Source: Acorus gramineus
Taxonomy: Eukaryota; Streptophyta; Magnoliopsida; Acorales; Acoraceae
Reading direction: 5' to 3'
NCBI GenBank assembly: GCA_030737835.1
Contig: CM060849.1
Location: forward strand, 12,171,716 to 12,235,715
DNA length: 64,000 nt
Below the pieces are notes generated by a model. That model saw only the letters and a program-made list of their open reading frames with translations. It was not told where the DNA came from and did no database searches. Position numbers and translations under genes: made by a program. This document shows, piece after piece, positions 21,615-31,728 of this stretch; position 1 is the stretch's first letter, and every line of letters begins with the position of its first letter.

Positions 21615-22370
21615 TGTTGTGGGGAATGAAATCAGGTCCTCCACTCCTGGGTCGGATCAATGTAGATCCAAGCTTTTTATGAAGGTCCGAGATGATGTTA
21701 ATGCTGACTCCTCTTCAAGATGATCCGAAGCAAGCTTCTTCTGCTAGTCGTTCTCCCAGAAGACTCGGACCTGAAACTCATATCTTCAAATAGGAGTGCG
21801 GACCTTCAAATACCTGAAACTCATACCAGTGTAGTGCCGACTAACGCCCCTCCGACGCTCAAGTCAATGACTCTTCCCAGAGAAGAAGAAGAACTTGGAA
21901 TTCTTGAGTGCAAGTAGGAGAGAGAGAGTGCATACCTTGAGAGGGAGGAGATGTCCCACTTTTATACTAGAGAAGGGGCGTGTTGAGCTTAGCCTTGTGG
22001 AGTGAGTATATCATGAGATGTAATCTCCAGATGACTCTTGGATCCGTGGACACATGTCGCCTAGGGATTACCATTCTGGAACCGATTTTCTGACATTTAA
22101 TCATTTTTCCATATCAAGGAATATTCCCTTGGTTAACCATTATTTCTTAGAGGTGGACGTATGACCGACCTGTGCTCCAATTCGAGCGTTACGGTTTGGA
22201 CAACTCATATTCCATATTAGACCTTTTGTACTCGACCATCTTGCCTGATCGGGCAACACTATGTGTTCATCTTTGGTTGGTTAAGAATTAAACAACCGAC
22301 CTGTGTGAAAGTCCGACTTGGCCTGGTCGAACACTATCTTTGCCCGACCCGATGAGGAAGATAGGCCTGC
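21615..22370 (-). mobile_element. Gypsy-type LTR remnant, minus orientation
   Basis: Read on the minus strand there is a GC-richer U3-like part, then TAGTATAAAAGTGGGACA (TATA, plus about 21955-21970), then a leader with ATTGACTTGAGCGTCGGAGG. This layout is typical of plant gypsy LTRs. It directly follows the solo LTR at 20860. The ends are approximate. The short plus-strand ORF at 21720 runs against the LTR and is not a gene. Confidence 0.55.
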
Positions 22371-23660
22371 TTAACTCTTGAGTTTTGGGCCCTTGGGCTC
22401 CCCCATTCTAGATTGCTTGTTAATTAAACAAACGTATCTACTCTCTATATTCATGCTTATGCAATCTTACTCCTTATTCCATTTTGTGACAAATTTAGTC
22501 TCCTACAATTGTGTTCCCATAATAAATCTTATTATTTATCCAAAGATGGGCTTAGAATGTAATAGCAGATTTGGTTCATTGGCCTTTAAAGATCATTCAG
22601 ACATGAAAAATGTTATACTCAATCTGTTTTATAGTCTAAAATGCAGACCGCACATGTTCTAATTTTTTTTAGAATCATATACGGATCATCTAATAAGATA
22701 TGTATAATTATAAAAAGTAAAGTATATAAATTCATGAATTGAATAATATCATTTCTGTAAAATATAAAAAAATTTCAACGAAATATATACTTTGATACAA
22801 TTACTAGAGGGGGCTAACAAGACATGTAGGATTGCATTTGAGAATATAACATAACTAAATTTTTGCGTGGCTTTCCTCAGGCCCACAGCCCCGAGTCAGT
22901 ATATATTTGTTAAAACTTATATGCTGCAGATTATAGCTTTTAGTTTAAAATAACCAATTGTTATATGTTTGTTTAAACTTATTGAGATTTATTTAAGTTA
23001 AAAACAGCTTTAAAAAGTCATAATGATGCTTTTGATATTATAGCTTATAAAAGGCGTTAAATTTTTTTATTTTGGACACTCGTGCCCTTAATCTTTTTTA
23101 CTAATACAATGTGTATCTAATTTTTTTCTGTTACACCAAAAATCACTAAACTACCTTTCATCTTTTCAATTTTTTTTACTATTACAAAAAATATATTATC
23201 AATTTTTTTATAATTTCATTTGTCACTTAATTTATTATAAAATTAATTTTATATGTAAAAAATAATATGAAAAATATTGTAGTGAGTTTGAAATATTATT
23301 TATGTTAATTTTTTTTTAAATATTTATAAAATTAATTTTATATGTAAAAAATAACTTATTTAATCAAACATAAATTAATTTTTTTTACTTCTATAGTGTA
23401 GAGTTATTTTTGACAATTGTACAACAAAAAACTATTTTACAACTTATTAAATAAATATCTACTTATTTACTACTTTTAAATAGTTACAATAAATATACCT
23501 ACAATTTATCAGAAAAATTATAATGTATAATCAATAAGTTATAATCTATAATATATAAATTTAAGATACAGCAAACAGTACCTCAGTCATCTAAAAAAAA
23601 ATTTAATCAGGCTATATCAGTTGGATTTAAAAAAAGTCAACTTAGAGGCCAACCACTTCA
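22371..23660. other. Intergenic AT-rich sequence
   Basis: No gene seen. The stretch 22640-22830 carries one copy of a dispersed AT-rich block (see findings). From 22900 to 23560 it is AT-rich with repeated TTATAAAATTAATTTTATATG phrases at 23230 and 23320. Confidence 0.5.
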
Positions 23661-23663
23661 GTT

Positions 23664-23670
23664 TATATAA
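23664..23670 (+). promoter_or_regulatory. Possible TATA box of the NLR
   Basis: TATATAA lies about 140 bases upstream of the NLR ATG. A start about 30 bases downstream would exclude the overlapping out-of-frame ATG at 23683. Confidence 0.35.
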
Positions 23671-23806
23671 TTAATTAATTACATGAGTGGTTGGATCTTA
23701 CCTTCAGCCAGCTTCTTCTCCAATTTGTTATTCTCCTCTGCAAAATCATCTGTTCCTTCTTCCCTCTCCTTCCAATTGGTGGCTGTGACTGAGGAATCAA
23801 TCCAAT

Positions 23807-26800
23807 ATGCCGCTGAGCATCTTAGTATCAGCGGCGTTCATATCCGCCTCTGTGTCCATTTTGTTAAACAAGGCTTCTTCTCCTGCATTTAAAAAGATTG
23901 CAGAGATGTATTACATGAAATCAGAGCTTAAAAAGTTGAAGAGGACGCTAAAGCGTATTGAAGCAGTGCTGGAAGACGCGGACATGGTGCAAGTAAAGGA
24001 AAAGAATTTGATATTGTTGCTGAGGGAGCTCAAAGACTTGACCTATCAAGCAGAAGATGTTTTTGAAGAGTTTGAATTCGAAGCCAAAGAACGTGAACCA
24101 GAGGGACGCGCAGGTAAGGTGAGGATGTTTCTTTCCTCTCTTACCCCCTCTATGCTTTCATTTCGTAACAAAATGGTGGGTAAAATAAAAGACATTCGTG
24201 GGAGGCTAGATGAGATTGCAAAAGATAGGAAGTGGCTTAAATTGAAAATACCAAATGATCAGAGGAGGAGAGAAGAAGAAATGAGGAGGGGGCGAGCTGT
24301 TACAACCCACAACAACAAGATTGAGCAATATATGTTCGGTCGAGACAAGGAAAAGAAAGAGCTGCTGAACTTCTTGGCGTTGGAAGAAGTTGGATCAGAA
24401 TTTTCATCTTCATCATCAACAAATTGTTCAAACCTCTCCGTGCTTGCTATAGTTGGGATGGGTGGCCTAGGGAAGACTACTCTTGCTCAGCTTGTCTATG
24501 CCGATGCAGAAAAAGATCATTTCCAACTAAAGATGTGGATACATGTATCTGAATATTTTAGTGTCATGAAGATTAGTAGAGAAATCTTTGACTGTGTTGC
24601 CGAGCCCCATGAGAAGCCTTGTAACATTGAAAATCTAGACTCACTTCATGACATGCTCTGTCAGAAGTTGAAGGGAAAGCGCTTCTTGTTGGTCTTGGAT
24701 GACGTCTGGGATGAGGAGGGCAGGCTGGGCAGCGAGTGGCAGAAACTTAAGGCCCCTCTCAATCATGGGGAAAAGGGAAGCAAGGTTGTAATTACGACTC
24801 GGAATTCAAAAGTTGCGGATATAATGCAGACGACGAAACTAGTTTTGTTAAATGGATTATCATTTGAGGATAGTTGGCTGCTTTTTAAGGGAATTGCAGG
24901 GCTTGAAGAGAACTCCAGAAGGCTTTCAATATTGGAAAGAATTGGTAAGAACATTGTTGGTAAGCTGAAAGGGGTACCATTGGCAGTAAAAACAATTGGG
25001 GGCCTCTTACGATCCAAATCAGAACCATGGATGTGGGAGAATATCTTGGACAGTGAATTGTGGGATATACCCCAGGGCGAACAGGACATATTGCCAGCTT
25101 TATATGTGAGCTATCAGTACCTATCCCCTCATTTGAGGCAATGTTTTGCATATTGTTCTCTGTTTCCAAAAGGTCACAAATTTGAAAAGCCAAAGCTGGT
25201 CCAAATGTGGATGGCACAAGGATTTATTCAAACTCAAGGAATTGAAATCTGTGAAGATGTAGGAAGTGACTATTTTGATGATCTATTGTGCAGGTCATTC
25301 TTTCTGGTTTTTGATGGTCACTACCTCATGCATGACTTATTACATGACCTAGCACGAACTGTATCTTTGGATGAATGCCTGAGGTTGACAAATGACAAAT
25401 CTCAAAGCATCCCTAAGGAAGATCATCACATATGCTATTTATCATTTTCTTATGATAATTCAAATGCCAGTGAGTTCAAGAAATTTTACTCGATAAAGGG
25501 CTTGCGTACTCTTTTATACATTCGAAATGTATCCTCCTTCCGTGTTCCCTGTGACCTCTTTGAAGAGTTGAAATATTTGAGGGTACTAGATTTAAGTTAC
25601 AGCATAATTGAGAATGTGCCAAACTCCATCAGTAATCTGAAACATCTTCGTTTTCTCGACCTGTGTTATACCAGCATCAAATGCTTGCCCGAATCATTGT
25701 CCAAGCTCTCCAACCTTCAGACGATTAGACTGAAACAGTATTCAGATCAGCTTCCGGCATTACCTAGCGGTATGAACAACCTGGTCAACTTGCGTCATCT
25801 CGAGCCAAATGCTGATTTAGCTTCGAAGATAGCCAGAATTGGGCAGCTAACTTGTCTTCAAAAACTAGAGGAATTCAGTGTATCGAAGGAGTACGGATAT
25901 AAGATAGGGGAGTTGAAGAATATGAATGAACTCCGTGAAGGGATTATCATCCAGAATCTTGAAAACGTTGAGAGCAGAGAAGAGGCCATTCAGGCTGAAT
26001 TGAATAAAAAAATACGCCTCAAGATATTGGAGCTGCGGTGGATCAATGATAATCAGGATGTGGACCAAAGAACCGGAGAACTTGATGAAGAGGTGCTTGA
26101 ATGTCTCCAACCACCCCCATACCTAGATACATTGCAAATCATATACCACAGAGGAGTAAAGTGCCCAAGTTGGATGAACATTCAATATATTTCAAGCCTT
26201 GAATTTATCAACCTTAAGGGATGCAAGAGATGGGAGCAGCTCCCACCATTTGGGCAGCTGCTCCACCTCAAGGTCTTGATAATAGAAGGGATGGATGGAT
26301 TGAAGAAGGTGGGCCTCGAGTTCTTTGGCAGTGGAAATGGTGCAGGTTTCCGATCGTTGGAGAACCTAGCATTGGAGCAAATACCAGAGTGGGAGGGGTG
26401 GTCACCAGATGTGGAGAACGGCCAATTTTTCCCTCGTCTCCAATATCTCAGGATCTGTGAGTGCCCCAAGCTGAGGAGTTTTCCCAGTTTTCCGATCACA
26501 TTGAAGGTCTTGAAAATAGAGAATGCAGGGTTCATCGCTCTTCCAGATATGTGGGGATTTGACGACAATGGTCCTTCCATATCTGAAATACTAATTCACA
26601 ACTGCCCACACTTGATTTCTCTATGTGAAGGGTTTCTGCGCCATCATCTGACTGCCCTCCACACCTTGGACATAGATCAATGCGGTGAACTTGTGTCCTT
26701 GCCGGGATTTGGATCAATGTCCTCCCTCAAAACTCTGATAGTGGAAAGATGCCCCAAGCTCGCTCCATTGCAAGAGGGTGGTGGCCTACCCTTATCTCTC

Positions 26801-27922
26801 GAAGAGCTCTGCCTTTTGAATTGCCCCAACGTCCTGAGCAAATCACTCTTAGTTCCACTGCAGAACCTAAAATCGACATCCTTCAAAACGATGCAGCAGT
26901 ACCCAAACCTGTCATCCTGTGTCAGGGAAGCGCTGCAGCACCTGATATCGCTTGAGTCCTTGACAGTTCATTATGTCGAAGACATCGTTATTCATGATTA
27001 TGAAATGATGTACTTGCTCTCAAGTAGGAGCCTTGATGCCGCTGTCTTGTTCAATTACAGTCAAAACCGTGGTGGCTCAATTTCACATGTTGAACTCCAG
27101 ATCAGAACCCTTGTTCCTGACCAGGATGATCAAGGCAACACACTGCTCATGTGTCTGAGATCCCACCTCACCGCTCTCTCAAATCTGTCAATCAACAATT
27201 GTCCAAATGTGACTCCCCTCTTGGTGGAGGCACTTCCTCATCTCTCCTCCCTCAAATTCTTGAAAGTCGTCTGCTGCAGGGGCCTCACTTCCCTCCCTTC
27301 AGAGGAAACATTGCGCCACTCAATGAAGATAGAGGAGCTCATCATCAGGGATTGCCGAGATCTTACATTGCAGGGGGGACTACACGTCCTCACCCAACTC
27401 AAGAGTTTAACAATTAAGGGTTGTCCAGGCCTAGCACACCTTCAACTGCAGCAGCTCACAGCACTAGAGAGTTTAATAATCGACGGGTGCGAAGAGCTGG
27501 TGTTGTTGAGGGGGATTGCAGCACTCATCTTCCTTGAAAACTTGAAAGTTAACGAATGCCCCAAACTCACTTCATTAAATGAAGGGGAGGAGGGATTAGG
27601 AAGGCTCAACTCATTGGAAACCTTGTCTATTAGCTATTGCCACTCTCTCCAGAGGCTTCCTATTGGTCTGCAAGGGCTCACCTGTTTAAGGAAATTGTAC
27701 TTAAAGATGTGCCCTCTAGTTGAGTCCTTTGAAGTGAGAGGCGATGGCGGTGGCCTGTCAGCATCGCTGGAGGAGCTCTCTGTCACTAAATGCCCTGTGT
27801 TGATGAAGCGGTGCCGGAAAGAGGATGGACCCGATTGGCCAAAGATCAAACACGTCCCGAACATAAGATTTGGTCAGGTGATTGTACAAGGTTTTTCTGG
27901 CGTGGAGAACATCCGGTCTTAG
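23807..27922 (+). CDS. CC-NB-ARC-LRR (CNL) immune receptor, intact, single exon
   Basis: An intact 1371-residue frame with no intron. Residues 1-140 are an Rx-type coiled-coil domain with an EDVID-like AEDVFEEFEFEA. NB-ARC follows: P-loop GMGGLGKTT (217-225), RNBS-A region at about 239-260, kinase-2 LLVLDDVW (294-301, the W typical of CNLs), RNBS-B GSKVVITTRN (324-333), GLPL as GVPLA (389-393), RNBS-D CFAYCSLFPK (446-455) and MHD at 508-510. The rest is a long, irregular LRR of more than 20 repeats with a short cysteine-rich tail. Such receptors sense pathogen effectors directly or through guarded proteins and trigger cell death. All nucleotide-binding motifs are canonical, so function is plausible. 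The start MPLSILVSAA fits the family. A truncated relative lies at 17668. Confidence 0.96.
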   Translation: MPLSILVSAAFISASVSILLNKASSPAFKKIAEMYYMKSELKKLKRTLKRIEAVLEDADMVQVKEKNLILLLRELKDLTYQAEDVFEEFEFEAKEREPEGRAGKVRMFLSSLTPSMLSFRNKMVGKIKDIRGRLDEIAKDRKWLKLKIPNDQRRREEEMRRGRAVTTHNNKIEQYMFGRDKEKKELLNFLALEEVGSEFSSSSSTNCSNLSVLAIVGMGGLGKTTLAQLVYADAEKDHFQLKMWIHVSEYFSVMKISREIFDCVAEPHEKPCNIENLDSLHDMLCQKLKGKRFLLVLDDVWDEEGRLGSEWQKLKAPLNHGEKGSKVVITTRNSKVADIMQTTKLVLLNGLSFEDSWLLFKGIAGLEENSRRLSILERIGKNIVGKLKGVPLAVKTIGGLLRSKSEPWMWENILDSELWDIPQGEQDILPALYVSYQYLSPHLRQCFAYCSLFPKGHKFEKPKLVQMWMAQGFIQTQGIEICEDVGSDYFDDLLCRSFFLVFDGHYLMHDLLHDLARTVSLDECLRLTNDKSQSIPKEDHHICYLSFSYDNSNASEFKKFYSIKGLRTLLYIRNVSSFRVPCDLFEELKYLRVLDLSYSIIENVPNSISNLKHLRFLDLCYTSIKCLPESLSKLSNLQTIRLKQYSDQLPALPSGMNNLVNLRHLEPNADLASKIARIGQLTCLQKLEEFSVSKEYGYKIGELKNMNELREGIIIQNLENVESREEAIQAELNKKIRLKILELRWINDNQDVDQRTGELDEEVLECLQPPPYLDTLQIIYHRGVKCPSWMNIQYISSLEFINLKGCKRWEQLPPFGQLLHLKVLIIEGMDGLKKVGLEFFGSGNGAGFRSLENLALEQIPEWEGWSPDVENGQFFPRLQYLRICECPKLRSFPSFPITLKVLKIENAGFIALPDMWGFDDNGPSISEILIHNCPHLISLCEGFLRHHLTALHTLDIDQCGELVSLPGFGSMSSLKTLIVERCPKLAPLQEGGGLPLSLEELCLLNCPNVLSKSLLVPLQNLKSTSFKTMQQYPNLSSCVREALQHLISLESLTVHYVEDIVIHDYEMMYLLSSRSLDAAVLFNYSQNRGGSISHVELQIRTLVPDQDDQGNTLLMCLRSHLTALSNLSINNCPNVTPLLVEALPHLSSLKFLKVVCCRGLTSLPSEETLRHSMKIEELIIRDCRDLTLQGGLHVLTQLKSLTIKGCPGLAHLQLQQLTALESLIIDGCEELVLLRGIAALIFLENLKVNECPKLTSLNEGEEGLGRLNSLETLSISYCHSLQRLPIGLQGLTCLRKLYLKMCPLVESFEVRGDGGGLSASLEELSVTKCPVLMKRCRKEDGPDWPKIKHVPNIRFGQVIVQGFSGVENIRS

Positions 27923-27929
27923 CAAAGGT

Positions 27930-29525
27930 TAGCTTTTTTTTTTTTTTTTTGTCTAAACAAATTCTCTGTGACAATTACACAATTACTTATCATACACGTG
28001 TTACAGACTTTACAGTGGTGGGTTTAGCTATTGGCGAGGTGCTTATGGACGGCTGTGGCGTCCACCGTCGATTTAGAGATTGGCGGATATCATCTTTTTG
28101 GCAAGCCTCTTGATATCCCTGAAGTAGGCACAATTCCTATTCTTTTTCCAGGACTTGGAGAGCCATGTTGGATACTTCCTCTTCTTTACCAGGACATGGA
28201 GAGCCATGCTGGATACTAAATTTTCATAATTTTCTCTATTTGGTATGCCCTCATCTTTGGTAATGTTATTGTTTTTTAAGTAGGGGTGGGGGTTGCTATT
28301 ATGATTATGATTGTCTGCATAGTTTTTAATAAAGTGAATCATTTCACTTTAAGGGTCTCGAATACTTGGAACATTGCGTGTTGGATTGGGGGGATCAAAG
28401 ACCCTCTAAACCTTTCCAAGAAACTTTTTCATAAAGATTTTTAGTCTTATGAAGTCTTTTGTCTTCATGTGTTCTGATTTTTTTGCAAGTGGAGGAGTTC
28501 AAGTGAAAATGATAGTACTTTCATATGGCCTTGCAGAGTTGTAGTCATGATTACTTTAGTTTAAATGATAATATTTTCATACTTCACATTTACTTGAAGA
28601 CATTATGTTGGATGCAGGTTAGCTATGTAGATCATATCTAATTTTTAAATCATTATGTCTTTCATAGAATGATTTAATAAAATAGTGTTTTTTTTACGAT
28701 TATTATGTTTATTTGTATACTTTGATTTATGTTATATGCATAGACTGTTTTTAGGTTCCCGAATTTTTTTGAATATTTTCTCCTTTCTTTTCCTGAATAA
28801 TTCGAATCGAATTGAACAAAACCCCTACTGAATTATCACCCAAATTTGTGACTATGACTAGCAGTAAGACTCAAATGTATGGTCCCCTACCTCTAGGGGG
28901 CGTTCCTTTTACCAGTAGCCCATCGGCCTGCAAGACTCGAGTAATGCATGTTTGATTTGCATTTTTTGAGCTGTTTCATAAGTTAACTAAAGGTTGTTGG
29001 AGGCTTCTTTGTCATGATATCAAAATTGCAATGTGTTCTCATCTGTGTCAATCATAAAGTGTAATTCAAAAGCAGCAGCTTATTGGTTTGGTTGAACATA
29101 TGTGACATGAATCTTTACTGCCAGGTGGTTTTTGGATTCCAGATGTCCCCTATTCTTAAGATAAAGTGCATCATTTTTTTTCTTCTTTGGCTCAAAAAAT
29201 AAAAATAAAAACTCTGGTTTTCTGTTTTGATTGGTTGCCCTGTAAGATAGACCTTCTATAACTGATGATAATAAGGTTACATTTGGTCCGAATGTGAAGG
29301 GGGGAGGACAGAGCGTAGGAAGTAAGGTTACAAGAGATTTGTGACCTTCCCTAAACAAAGAGAAAAAGAGGGTGGTAGGAGCAAGACTCCCGGCGTGGAG
29401 ACTTCAAAAGGAGCCCCAAATGGTGGGTATTCTGTTGAGAGAATTTGTATCAATTCTTATTTCATGTTATTTTATATGTAGAACATGTCATATTTTGTTG
29501 AAAGTTGATATTTTGATCTATCAGA
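27930..29525. other. Intergenic, no gene seen
   Basis: The NLR 3' flank with a poly-T run at 27933, then AT-rich sequence. A short direct repeat of CCAGGACWTGGAGAGCCATG lies at 28148 and 28190. The remaining short ORFs have no recognisable character. Confidence 0.5.
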
Positions 29526-29532
29526 ATATCAA

Positions 29533-29982
29533 CTAGAAAAGCCAACGATCAGCCAGCTTCGTCTCATCATCAACTCTCATCGCCCTCTTCACCGATGGGC
29601 AAACCACAGGCGAGCTCTGGATGCATGACATGGAACTCTGCTTCGACGAGGATCGACCATAGGCTTTATTGGCTTCCCTCTTCTTGTTCTTGTGGTACTC
29701 GTCTTTCTTCTTCATAGTGGGAATGTAGAAGCAGCCGGAGTAGGCCTTGCATGGAATGGACACAGCGACGGTGCCGGGGATGACAAGGTCCATCCTACGC
29801 CTTCGATCGGACGGCGGTAACGATAACGATCGAGAGAAGAAGGCCGGTGGAGGGCTCAGCATTGCAGATGGTTTTGATGTGGTTGTCTCATGGAGTTGTC
29901 GCTTTGGGGTGCCAGGTTGAATCTCCCATTTGAATGGCACTGAACCTGGTCTCTTGAAGGATTCATCTAATGTGTTGGACAT
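29533..29982 (-). CDS. Small DUF688-like protein of unknown function
   Basis: A 149-residue single-exon frame. The N-terminus has the signature PGSVPFKWEIQPGTPK (residues 12-27), which marks plant DUF688-type proteins. A serine/proline-rich stretch follows (SPPPAFFSRSLSLPP), then a conserved-looking IPGTVAVSIPCKAYSGCFYIP-type region and a basic segment rich in lysine. There is no signal peptide or membrane segment. It is shorter than many family members. A TATA box lies about 65 bases upstream of the ATG, and the gene is divergent from nothing close by. Function is not known; no role is inferred from context. Confidence 0.82.
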   Translation of the reverse strand: MSNTLDESFKRPGSVPFKWEIQPGTPKRQLHETTTSKPSAMLSPPPAFFSRSLSLPPSDRRRRMDLVIPGTVAVSIPCKAYSGCFYIPTMKKKDEYHKNKKREANKAYGRSSSKQSSMSCIQSSPVVCPSVKRAMRVDDETKLADRWLF

Positions 29983-30039
29983 CTTTTGCTCTCTGTTTGT
30001 GTTTAGTTCATGAGTGTGTTTTAGTTTAATTTGTGGGTG

Positions 30040-30052
30040 TTGTGCTATATAG
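30040..30052 (-). promoter_or_regulatory. TATA box of the DUF688-like gene
   Basis: The minus strand reads CTTCTATATAGC about 65 bases upstream of the ATG at 29982, a usual distance for a short leader. Confidence 0.5.
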
Positions 30053-30059
30053 AAGCGTT

Positions 30060-31715
30060 TGTACAGAAGAACAGGCGAGACTGGCGGCGGTGGATGTGGC
30101 AGAGATAATGTCTGTTAATGTGAGGAGCAACAAAAAAGTCCAAGTTTGGTTGGTATTGACTTTGTTAGCCTGACAGTTTTGGATGGTTGATGGTTTGGCC
30201 CATCAAATGGAAGGCCTCTACATGAAAAATTTAGAAAATACAGATGTCAATGGTGTCATGATCACATCCTCATCAACTAACGCACACTAAAATGATAATG
30301 GATGGGAGTGTGGATTGCTGGGCCCCTTCGAGTCAGGTCGATTGCACGATATGAAAAACACAAAATGTTGAATCATCTCGTCTGCAATTCAGAGACTATT
30401 CTCCAGCCGTTTATATGTTCCATCAACAAAACGTATAGTATACTTGTACAGTGTATACTCTAGTAGTGCCGTGCCTCAAATAATTAAATTTTTCTATTTT
30501 TTCAAATAATAAAGAATTTGTATTGGTTTATCTCAGTATATATTTCATTCACGTAAGAGTATGTTCTTCATTAGTTGAGTATATACTTTAAGAAAAAATT
30601 GAAACGGTTAGAGGCTACGGGTGTGGCTGCAAATAAGATTGGATATATATTTTCCAAAAATCGAGTTTCAAAATCTTTTGGGCTGCTGGATCATGAGCCT
30701 CATGCCCACTACACGTTTTGGGACCCAAGACCCAAGTCTATTCATAGTTACATCCTTTTGAATTGTTTCATGAGTCTCTGGCCCACTATCCATCCTGGCC
30801 CAAGCCGTCTTCTTACTCGTAGTAAGGACTTTGTAGCCCATTAGAGTCCTTCATGGCTACATCCGCATGATGTATTGCTTTGTGTGACGGGGATTTTTTT
30901 AAAATAATATATATTACGAAGGCTTTTAAAAATAATATATATCACGAAGATTTTTTTCTTTTTCAAATTTTTTTAATTAGATATGCTTATGCTAATGTTG
31001 TTAACAAAAAAAATTGATTTTAATTATTTGGAATATAAATACAAATAAATCTGATTTGATAAATAAAAAATAATAAATCCGATTTGATATAAATATAAAT
31101 AATATATCTGATTTTTCTTTTTCAAATGGATATTTTGTTAGAAAATTTGGGATAGCTATATAGGATTTGTTGATGAATAAGGATGCATTTTTCTTAATTT
31201 TAGAAGATAAAATATCCTAAAATGTTTTTCTACAAGTTGTACTTTTGTAGTAGTATATATATAAATATAGATAAATAAATTCATCCTGATCTTTCACTTA
31301 TGCGCCTTTTGACTTTACTGTCTAACATGACAGCTTAGAAATTATAAACTGACATGTAGAAACATACAAGGACCGGATATTTTTTAGCATATAATTATTT
31401 GATGAGCATCCACACCAAAGTACGAGAATTGTTGGCTATAAATTTTTTAACTCTAAAAAGTATGAAATCTGGCCAAAGCTTTGGACGAAGTGATACCCAG
31501 CAAATTGAAAGAAGTGTTGTTTAGTGCACCTGCACAGAGCACAACACTTTATTCCATTCTACCAATATGTTTGGTTTCTTCTATATATGTTGTTATCTGA
31601 TACAAGATAAAAAGATGACATCTATTCCAAAGAAGAAATTCCTCTTTTGTGTTTAAACATCAAGTGCTAAGACACCATGCTTACATGATTATTTATATTC
31701 AAACACTCCCTTTGG
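30060..31715. other. Intergenic, no gene seen
   Basis: Upstream region of the DUF688-like gene, then AT-rich sequence with ATATATTACGAAG-type repeats near 30905-30950. The block 31495-31720 is the 3' flank of NRAMP copy A and is repeated beside copy B at 59883-60100. Confidence 0.5.
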
Positions 31716-31728
31716 TTCTTAGATATAT

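Noticed and set aside
23683..23892. Upstream ORF overlapping the NLR start codon
   Set aside because: The likely TATA box at 23664 would place transcription start after this ATG, and the peptide has no recognisable character.
26182..26580. Minus-strand ORFs inside the NLR (also near 24763, 24885 and 27634)
   Set aside because: Antisense shadows of the LRR and NB-ARC coding sequence.
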